Positions 22,148-28,190 of a stretch of DNA of 30,294 nucleotides are shown here, piece by piece (the first letter of the stretch is position 1; every line of letters begins with the position of its first letter). The translations under genes were made by a program, and so were the position numbers. The notes under the pieces were generated by a model, which saw only the letters and a program-made list of their open reading frames with translations, did no database searches and was not told the origin of the DNA. The DNA comes from a virus: IMG/VR virus record IMGVR_UViG_3300042905_000506, positions 1 to 30,294 of that record; one strand, written 5' to 3'.

Positions 22148-23101
22148 TTATACCGATATTTCATTATTGGAACAAGCATTTTTCCAGAGCGTCATAATCT
22201 CTAAATCGGACAGGTCTCCTATGTCTTTAGCCTCTCCGACATCCATAATAGTTATTTGCTTGTTAGTCAGTTTTTCACTAACTTTTGTTACCATCTTTTG
22301 TCCAGCACTATCTTTGTCTGGGCAAAGCATAATCTTATTAGCATACTTATTTAACAGAAGAATCTGATTTCCTGATATATTAGATCCAAGAGTTGCCACG
22401 GACGGAATTCCAAGTTGCCAAAGACGGATGCTATCGAAGGTAGATTCTACAACTACAATATCGTTTAACTTAGATCTATTTAGATTGAAAAGAACATGCT
22501 TGCGTGGCAAATTAGTTGAGTTCTTAAACGACTTGCCCTCAATAGACCTGGCCACCATTCCAACGTACATTCCGTACTGATCTTGAATAGGAACGGTAAC
22601 CATGTTCTGCTTGGCAGAATAACCCAACTTCATTTCCATAACCGCCTCCATATAGATCTTTCTACCCCGAAAATAATCTATGGCTTTTTGGTTATCTAAA
22701 AGACTTTCATGAAGCCTGAGAATGATTGATGAGTCAAATTCCTCTAATTGGTCATCTGGAAGTTTGCTCAGTTCCATATTCACCACACTTAGTATGTCGG
22801 TGGTGGCAGACGCAGAATGAATTACCCTTGACGCCTCAAAGAAGTTTCTCTTAGTTGTCTTCATAACTAGATCCGTCAGGCTGCCGCTTTCTCCGCATGA
22901 GAAGCAAATGTATAGCCCGCTAGTCTTGTCTATTTCACATGCAGGAGTATTTACATTGTAGTGAAATGGACAGAAGATCAGATAGTGTGTATCAATCTCG
23001 CCGCCCACGCGAACATCGCACGAACGTAGAACTGATGCTATTTGTTCGTCTGAGTAGAACTCTTTGGTATTAGATTGTTTAGTGAAACGCCGTGAAAACA
23101 T
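22148..23101 (-). CDS. DnaG-type primase
   Basis: A 317-aa primase: an N-terminal zinc site FCPFH (C44, H47) with CFSC (C66, C69), and a TOPRIM domain with E219 (VVVESTFDS) and D262-x-D264 (CPDKDSAGQ). It synthesises RNA primers and has no C-terminal helicase-binding domain, being shorter than bacterial DnaG. ATG 23101 has AAAGG 4 nt upstream. It follows the helicase in the same operon. Confidence 0.92.
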   Translation of the reverse strand: MFSRRFTKQSNTKEFYSDEQIASVLRSCDVRVGGEIDTHYLIFCPFHYNVNTPACEIDKTSGLYICFSCGESGSLTDLVMKTTKRNFFEASRVIHSASATTDILSVVNMELSKLPDDQLEEFDSSIILRLHESLLDNQKAIDYFRGRKIYMEAVMEMKLGYSAKQNMVTVPIQDQYGMYVGMVARSIEGKSFKNSTNLPRKHVLFNLNRSKLNDIVVVESTFDSIRLWQLGIPSVATLGSNISGNQILLLNKYANKIMLCPDKDSAGQKMVTKVSEKLTNKQITIMDVGEAKDIGDLSDLEIMTLWKNACSNNEISV

Positions 23102-23310
23102 TTGGCCTTTGCCTTTCCTATATAAACCCCATACATGGACAGTAGAAAACTGTACACGCCCTTATCATATTGTAGACTGAACGCAGGCTCTATGTCAAAG
23201 TGCGGCACATAGCCCTTTGAGTTCATAACATCAACCAAGTGTTTTTCATATCTTTGTCGGATTGATGGAATGTTTGAGTCAGTATCGATTTGTCCATCGA
23301 TTTGAAACAT
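23038..23310 (-). CDS. Small hypothetical between helicase and primase (90 aa)
   Basis: A 90-aa protein beginning MFQIDGQIDTDSNIPSIRQR, followed by GYVPHFDIEPAFSLQYDKG and VYSFLLSMYGVYIGKAKAKC. Its position between DnaB and primase, with 64 nt overlap into primase, suggests a replication role, but no motif is recognised. I use ATG 23310 rather than GTG 23346, because a promoter candidate just upstream would make the GTG leaderless. Confidence 0.6.
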   Translation of the reverse strand: MFQIDGQIDTDSNIPSIRQRYEKHLVDVMNSKGYVPHFDIEPAFSLQYDKGVYSFLLSMYGVYIGKAKAKCFHGVSLNNLIPKSSTQTNK

Positions 23311-23352
23311 TACTATTCTTTTATGTCCAACAAAAAGATTATCCACATGGTT

Positions 23353-23361
23353 ATTATAGCA
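23353..23361 (-). promoter_or_regulatory. Extended -10 promoter candidate before primase genes
   Basis: TGCTATAAT lies in the short gap after the helicase stop. A transcript would start near 23346, giving about 36 nt of leader to ATG 23310. No -35 is evident. The sequence matches the candidates at 5187-5195 and 13500-13508 exactly. Confidence 0.45.
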
Positions 23362-23363
23362 AC

Positions 23364-24581
23364 TTATAGGTCGTTGTATTCCTTGAATCTGCCAGAGTCA
23401 AAGTCTGCTACTAGAATGAAGTCTCCCAGAAAGCCATTTCTATTCTTCCTAAATGCAACCTCAATAGCGTCACTATTCTGTTTCCTGCCAAGAGCAAGAA
23501 CGAAGTCTGCATCGTAAGCAATCTGCTTTGACCACGCCACCTGACCCAACTGTGGAACAGATTCCAAGTCAGATGCGTCGTCTGGGGTGGCAGACGCAAT
23601 TGCAATAACTGGAATCTCCTGAGTTATAGCGAGCATCTTAAGTTCTCTAGAAAGATTCTTAATCTTTACAGTCTCATTACTGGTAGTGCCAGCGTTGTCA
23701 CTCATCAACTGTAGGTAGTCAATGAATACTATATCTGGCTTGTATTGCTCAATCTTTGAGGCAATAAGATTCGGCGTTGTCTCTGAGCCAATCTCATTTG
23801 AGATGATTTTAAATGGTGGCTTATTCTTGAGTTCGCGGTCTGCCCAATCACGAAAGTCACTTTCATCCAGCCTGCCAGCACTCATTGCACGGTGAGAAAA
23901 TATTCCATTGCCAAGAATGGTGAAAACTCTATTACGAACCTCATGCTCAGTCATCTCAAGACTGATAATCATAGGTGTTCTACCTACACGCCAAGCCTGC
24001 ACAGCAAAGTAAAGTGCAAGCCAAGATTTACCAATTGCTGGGTATGCAAGCAAGACACCCAACTGTCCCTTGGATATTCCCATTGGAAGGCAGGCATCAA
24101 ATGCTGCGATATTGGTCTTGATACCGACGCATCCATTCTCAGCAGACTCCTTTAGTTTTTCAAAGTAGGAGACTGCATCATCAATATCAGTTACATCGAT
24201 ATCGCGGGCCTTTGAAGTAACCCTGGCAATAGAAGAAATACTGCTAGTAAGTTCTTGTAGCGCCCGTGCTGATTCATTATTTTGCAGAAGCGTAGCGGCA
24301 GTTCGCACAGCATTACGCATAGATTCATCAAGATACGACGACCGCAGTTTGTCAATGTGATAGATTGTGGGGCCAGCATCGACTGGATCAAAATCTCTAA
24401 ATCTAGTAGCAACCAAGTCTGAATCTGGAACCTGCTTGGTCTGAGAGTAGTAGTCTTTGATAAAGCCCCAAACATCAGCACAGTGCGTAATAAGATGGTC
24501 TGCACCATTATCATACATGGTGTGGATATCCTTATTTTTACACAGCGCAGAGATAACTTCTACTTCATCACTGTACGCCAT
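23364..24581 (-). CDS. dnaB: DnaB-type replicative helicase
   Basis: A 405-aa RecF4-family helicase. The Walker A is the variant AYPAIGKSW (179-187; G184, K185, S186), the catalytic-type Glu is in SLEM (E209), Walker B is DIVFIDYLQLM (283-293) and the arginine finger is in AFRKNRNG (376-383). The N-terminal domain (~1-140) is divergent. It unwinds ahead of the phage polymerase. ATG 24581 overlaps the upstream gene by 14 nt, a putative loader. Confidence 0.93.
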   Translation of the reverse strand: MAYSDEVEVISALCKNKDIHTMYDNGADHLITHCADVWGFIKDYYSQTKQVPDSDLVATRFRDFDPVDAGPTIYHIDKLRSSYLDESMRNAVRTAATLLQNNESARALQELTSSISSIARVTSKARDIDVTDIDDAVSYFEKLKESAENGCVGIKTNIAAFDACLPMGISKGQLGVLLAYPAIGKSWLALYFAVQAWRVGRTPMIISLEMTEHEVRNRVFTILGNGIFSHRAMSAGRLDESDFRDWADRELKNKPPFKIISNEIGSETTPNLIASKIEQYKPDIVFIDYLQLMSDNAGTTSNETVKIKNLSRELKMLAITQEIPVIAIASATPDDASDLESVPQLGQVAWSKQIAYDADFVLALGRKQNSDAIEVAFRKNRNGFLGDFILVADFDSGRFKEYNDL

Positions 24582-24903
24582 TCAAATACTCCCTAGCCAA
24601 TTCTTGTGTCTTGCGGCGGCGTTCTGCTCTCAGTTCGTCGTCTCGCATCTTCTCGCTCATGATACTCTTAAGTTGTTCGAAGTTAAAGAAAAAGTAGGAT
24701 AGTGGATGTCCATCCTTATCTGTCTTGAAATAATACTCAAGGCACTGGAGAACAGTGTCGTATCCAAAATCCTCTATGAGAGAAGAGACCGCCCACTTTT
24801 CCTTATATTTGTTGATCTCAACCTTGCTTCCATACTTTTCAAGATACATGGCTTCGTACTTGCCAATCACGGCAAATTCTAATTTGAAGGACTTACTTGC
24901 CAT
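24568..24903 (-). CDS. Possible helicase loader or partner (111 aa)
   Basis: A 111-aa protein starting MASKSFKLEFAVIGKYEAMY, with a helical middle (SSLIEDFGYDTVLQCLEYYF) and a strongly charged coiled C-terminus rich in E and R. It is encoded immediately before DnaB and overlaps it by 14 nt. Genes of this size and place are often loaders or replisome organisers in phages; that is inference from synteny. Confidence 0.6.
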   Translation of the reverse strand: MASKSFKLEFAVIGKYEAMYLEKYGSKVEINKYKEKWAVSSLIEDFGYDTVLQCLEYYFKTDKDGHPLSYFFFNFEQLKSIMSEKMRDDELRAERRRKTQELAREYLNGVQ

Positions 24904-25102
24904 TCAGATCTTCCTCTATGTCCTGTACCTTTTCAACCAACTTCTTTTCTACATATGCGTATACTCGCTCAAATGCGTCATCTACACTTTCCTTGTCACG
25001 AACAAAGTCTTCTATGCCAACATCAACATGGATGCTCTCATAGTTTCCAAGGTTCTTGACGAACTTAAGACCGACGCGAACTCTTGTCGGATTCGACTCC
25101 AT
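24893..25102 (-). CDS. Conserved small phage protein (69 aa)
   Basis: A 69-aa protein, MESNPTRVRVGLKFVKNLGN, then HVDVGIEDFVRDKESVDDAF and an acidic-basic helical C-terminus. ATG 25102 has a GAGG just upstream. This pattern (a beta sheet followed by a long charged helix) recurs next to replication genes in phages, but the role is not established. Confidence 0.65.
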   Translation of the reverse strand: MESNPTRVRVGLKFVKNLGNYESIHVDVGIEDFVRDKESVDDAFERVYAYVEKKLVEKVQDIEEDLNGK

Positions 25103-25376
25103 CTTCCTCACCAACCTCTGCTAATTCCATAACTCCAAAACCAAATGGTGTTTTATTTTCTTCTTCCGCTGCAATGCCAAGCAAATCTTTGGAGACATCA
25201 TACCAGGCTCTTGCAGTTCTTAGCAAGGCATCTATATCTTTGTTTTTAATTGCTAATTCTGAACTTTCCATTAGGCAAAGAACAGCGGCAATGAGAGTGG
25301 TATCTCCACTAATTGTTTCATCACCAATAAAGTCAACCAGCCTTTCTTGTCTACTTTTCTTCTTTTTGAAAATCAA
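25065..25376 (-). CDS. Hypothetical acidic protein (103 aa)
   Basis: A helical, acidic protein. The most plausible start is TTG 25376, which overlaps the TGA of the HTH gene by 4 nt (TTGA) and lies 11 nt after GGAGG. A TTG at 25394 is an alternative but sits inside its own ribosome-binding site. The sequence IFKKKKSRQERLVDFIGDE is basic first, then hydrophobic. No family is recognised. Confidence 0.6.
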   Translation of the reverse strand: MIFKKKKSRQERLVDFIGDETISGDTTLIAAVLCLMESSELAIKNKDIDALLRTARAWYDVSKDLLGIAAEEENKTPFGFGVMELAEVGEEDGVESDKSSRRS

Positions 25377-25906
25377 AATTCTATTGTCCTCCAAACTGGT
25401 ATGAACTCGCCATCATCGTTTTGTATATACAAAACTTCTCTACGACCTAGCCTAGCATCCACTTCTTCTTTTGTCACGGAGTCTCGCTTGGGTGTGATTG
25501 CTCCATCATTTCTTGGTCTACCAAAATGAACGTTAGCAAAAAAGTCTTGTAGATTTAATATGTCGTCATCACAGAAGTACCAGTTTCCTAAACTGCCTGC
25601 CTGTTGTGGGCGAGGAAGTTCACCAGAACTTACATACGATCTAATTCTGTCTGGATGCCTTCTAATAATTTTTGCAGCCTCTCCAATGGTATAGGCTCTT
25701 TGCATATAAGGTTTTATAGACTTATATGGATACCTAACTATTTTGTCTTGAATATAGTTAAATGTAGTTATGACATCTGCTGGCAAATTGATATGAATCT
25801 TTTCATGCAATTCGCCATTGATGAAAACTTTTCTAGAATGTTTCTTTTTCTTCAGTGCCCCATACTGCTTAGGTGAAGAAACTTCTTTTCTACCTTCTGT
25901 ATCCAT
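25373..25906 (-). CDS. MerR/excisionase-type DNA-binding protein
   Basis: A 177-aa protein with a winged HTH at about 71-123: AYTIGEAAKIIRRHPDRIR, then SYVSSGELPRP and a hydrophobic dimer strand. That matches MerR/excisionase (helix 17-type) folds. The N-terminus is lysine-rich, and the C-terminus is beta-rich and charged. It lies among replication genes and may regulate transcription; no integrase is in the window. Confidence 0.8.
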   Translation of the reverse strand: MDTEGRKEVSSPKQYGALKKKKHSRKVFINGELHEKIHINLPADVITTFNYIQDKIVRYPYKSIKPYMQRAYTIGEAAKIIRRHPDRIRSYVSSGELPRPQQAGSLGNWYFCDDDILNLQDFFANVHFGRPRNDGAITPKRDSVTKEEVDARLGRREVLYIQNDDGEFIPVWRTIEF

Positions 25907-26043
25907 ACTCCAAATGCTCCATGATTTTGTGGATGTCTAAAGACCCATCTTTTGCCACAGCACAAGCAGTAGAGTTCAACATGTATGTCGCTTCCTAGAG
26001 ACCTATCAATCAAAACTCTGCCGTCGCACTTCTTGCAATACAT
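25852..26043 (-). CDS. Small zinc-ribbon protein (63 aa)
   Basis: A 63-aa protein with two cysteine pairs, YCKKCDGRVLID and LYCLCCGKRWVFRH, a standard zinc ribbon. ATG 26043 shares one base with the phosphoesterase stop (TAATG). It overlaps the next gene's start by 55 nt. It is a probable nucleic-acid-binding accessory, role unknown. Confidence 0.75.
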   Translation of the reverse strand: MYCKKCDGRVLIDRSLGSDIHVELYCLCCGKRWVFRHPQNHGAFGVWIQKVEKKFLHLSSMGH

Positions 26044-26798
26044 TATGCCTGGAAAACCTTACCATCAACTACACATGTATAATCATGAATTTGAATTAAC
26101 TGCATATGTGGGTAGTCATCAACAACGTGGGCGATGGCGAAGCCTGCCTGCCAGTTCTTCTGAATGCTGTAATCCATTTGTGACTCATCACAGAGATGCC
26201 CAATTTCATATCCACGCAACTCTTGTCCAGTTAGATTATAGGTCATAAAGTACGCACCCATTCTATGTGAGTGGCCGCGAACTAGAGATACGCCCCAATT
26301 GTTTACATCATTACGAACCGACTCTCCAGAGTGCTTGGAAATTGATTCTCCGTGGTGACCATACATGTCACCGAACCTTTTAACTGGCGGATCTTGATAT
26401 AGATGCCACTGGAATCCAGCACCCTCATAGTCATATAGGGACTGAGGTGTTACATAGTCAAGCACCTGTGGGGCCTTCTTTGCAAGATAGTCACCATGCC
26501 TTGTCCATCCATGATTTCCATCATGGAAGTGGCAGTCTGCACTTGGCACTATCTTTCTAATGTCCTTGAGAAACTGACGAGTCTCACGAACCCCGCCATC
26601 CTCAAGGGACACAGACATTTCTAGTGGCTTGTCTGCCGCCCACCGACTTGTTGAGTCGGCGTCATCAATATCGCCAAGCAAATCAACTGCATTTGGCTTG
26701 AACCATTTCATAACCTTTAGAAATAGTTCTACTTTTCTTGGGTCATGTCTTGGAAAATGCACATCTGAGCACATCATCCACTTTATGTCGTTATTCAC
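26043..26798 (-). CDS. Calcineurin-like metallophosphoesterase
   Basis: A 251-aa protein with the five-block metallophosphoesterase signature: D12-x-H14 (CSDVHFP), GDIDDAD (42-48), GNH (94-96) and GHSH (175-178), with H148/H149 in the middle. It could hydrolyse nucleic acid ends or nucleotides; members such as SbcD or phage lambda phosphatase show the range. GTG 26798 is selected because it follows AGAAAGG and overlaps the HNH stop by the recurrent 8 nt; the longer frame runs into the HNH gene. Confidence 0.88.
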   Translation of the reverse strand: MNNDIKWMMCSDVHFPRHDPRKVELFLKVMKWFKPNAVDLLGDIDDADSTSRWAADKPLEMSVSLEDGGVRETRQFLKDIRKIVPSADCHFHDGNHGWTRHGDYLAKKAPQVLDYVTPQSLYDYEGAGFQWHLYQDPPVKRFGDMYGHHGESISKHSGESVRNDVNNWGVSLVRGHSHRMGAYFMTYNLTGQELRGYEIGHLCDESQMDYSIQKNWQAGFAIAHVVDDYPHMQLIQIHDYTCVVDGKVFQA

Positions 26799-27228
26799 GA
26801 TTAACCTTTCTTCTGCATTTTCTAGAGCAGAATGTTCGTTGTGCTTGGGTATAAATCGGCACAGTAAAGATATTACCACAGCCATGACACTGTTTGTCAA
26901 CTCTTACTGGCTTGCAGTTTACACTACACCGTGATCTATTCTTTATAACATGTGGTGGTGCATAGAATACCACATGACACTTCTTACATTTCTTTGATAA
27001 CCAATGTGGAAAAAGACGGTATCGTGATACCGTCTTCATTCCGTGCGCTTTATCGTGCTGCGTTCTGCTACACACGAAAAGATTTTCTATTCTGTTGTCG
27101 GATCTTATTTCATTTATATGATGAACTGTTTCCCTATCAAAAAGCATTCTATTCAAATGTTTTTCTACAACAAGGATGTGTTCATAGTATTTGCCGTCGA
27201 TAGATTTCGGGTGGTCGGACTCCACCAT
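26791..27228 (-). CDS. HNH endonuclease with C-terminal zinc fingers
   Basis: A 145-aa protein: the HNH core VHHINEIRSDNRIENLFV (H36, H37, N45, N49) and H58/H62, then two zinc modules (C81, C84, C101, C105; C114, C117, C134, C138). This is the free-standing homing type, which inserts between genes and targets a neighbouring site. ATG 27228 is the typical start for the family; the longer frame would overlap the previous gene with no ribosome-binding site. Confidence 0.87.
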   Translation of the reverse strand: MVESDHPKSIDGKYYEHILVVEKHLNRMLFDRETVHHINEIRSDNRIENLFVCSRTQHDKAHGMKTVSRYRLFPHWLSKKCKKCHVVFYAPPHVIKNRSRCSVNCKPVRVDKQCHGCGNIFTVPIYTQAQRTFCSRKCRRKVNRE

Positions 27229-27241
27229 AATATACTTAGTG

Positions 27242-27694
27242 CTACGTTGTCGAACCTTTTCCGATGGCAATATAATTCACTTTTATTTGTGTGTTCTTGG
27301 CACTTGCCTTTAGGACATCTACTCTACATTCAAACTGTCCCTTGGACACCTTGCCAATGGATACTGTAGCATAAGGAGCATTAAGAATGTCTTGTCCTTG
27401 TGCATCAAGATCCGCGATGCTGGCAACAACATGTGGAACCTGACCAAATGTGGCGGCAGGAAACTTGATGTTATCTTTATATGTTTGCTTCTCACCAATA
27501 TTAATTATTTGACTATCACAAACAACTGTAATTGTTTGTAAATTGGTAAGGCCAGATCCAACCACTGAAATTTTTTGTGAGTTGGCTCTCCTATTGCCAT
27601 TGATTTTTGAGTCAAGGTCGTTTACGACCTTTACAAGTTGTTGTAAAAAGTCATATGTTATTGGCTCGCCATCGCTTATACTAAGATTACTCAT
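27242..27694 (-). CDS. Probable tail/fibre accessory protein (150 aa)
   Basis: A 150-aa protein with a short helical start (YDFLQQLVKVVNDLDSKING) and a beta-rich C-terminal domain with IKFPAATFGQVPHVVASI, YATVSIGKV and KVNYIAIGKG. This is like H-lectin-type domains that cap some phage fibres, but that is a pattern match only. ATG 27694 follows AGGTGG and overlaps the upstream stop by 8 nt. Confidence 0.6.
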   Translation of the reverse strand: MSNLSISDGEPITYDFLQQLVKVVNDLDSKINGNRRANSQKISVVGSGLTNLQTITVVCDSQIINIGEKQTYKDNIKFPAATFGQVPHVVASIADLDAQGQDILNAPYATVSIGKVSKGQFECRVDVLKASAKNTQIKVNYIAIGKGSTT

Positions 27695-27851
27695 CCACCT
27701 GTGCCTCTAGTTCAATGATTCTCTTGTCGCGGGCCTGAATTTGTTCGGTGGCCTGGGCCTTTAGCACCGCCAACTTTGTTTCATAGTCGCTAGTCATCTG
27801 ACCAATACGATTCTGTAGTTCCTGTACAACGAGTTCTAGTGTGTTAGACAT
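27687..27851 (-). CDS. Coiled-coil small protein (54 aa)
   Basis: A 54-aa protein of heptad-like character: MSNTLELVVQELQNRIGQMT, then DKRIIELEAQVDE. ATG 27851 with GGAG 7 nt upstream is preferred to a longer frame, and it overlaps the previous gene by 8 nt (ATGTCTAA). It sits in a fibre cluster and may be a structural or assembly helper. No family is recognised. Confidence 0.7.
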   Translation of the reverse strand: MSNTLELVVQELQNRIGQMTSDYETKLAVLKAQATEQIQARDKRIIELEAQVDE

Positions 27852-28167
27852 TATTGTTCTCCGATTCTTGTTGTGGCGGATATAGTATAGCATCAACCTC
27901 AGTCTTTTTCTTAGAGATTGCTATCATATCCTGTATTTTTGAGTTAAAGGTATTTATATTGTAGTTGCTTTCTGCTATGGAATCAACAGTTTTTTGAAAT
28001 CCTGCCGCTAGTGCGGCTGAATATTCTACTAGTATGTCTTGAGAAATTATATTAATATAGTCTTGTATTGGGGCCTCATGGTCAGAAACCACCTGGCCAT
28101 CCTTAGACACAACCATATGAATACATGGTATCTCACAATCTGTATGCACAACAAAGTCTATATTCAT
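27844..28167 (-). CDS. Hypothetical protein after tail fibre (107 aa)
   Basis: A 107-aa protein starting MNIDFVVHTDCEIPCIHMVV, with a helical C-terminal half. ATG 28167 is chosen for its AAGGAGAGG ribosome-binding site; a frame starting 10 codons earlier overlaps the fibre stop. By position it may be a tail-fibre assembly helper (chaperone), but this is inference. Confidence 0.68.
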   Translation of the reverse strand: MNIDFVVHTDCEIPCIHMVVSKDGQVVSDHEAPIQDYINIISQDILVEYSAALAAGFQKTVDSIAESNYNINTFNSKIQDMIAISKKKTEVDAILYPPQQESENNNV

Positions 28168-28190
28168 TACCTCTCCTTGATTTCTATATT

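Noticed and set aside
26799-26900. Longer start of the phosphoesterase
   Set aside because: It would overlap the HNH zinc fingers by 110 nt; GTG 26798 has a ribosome-binding site and an 8-nt overlap.
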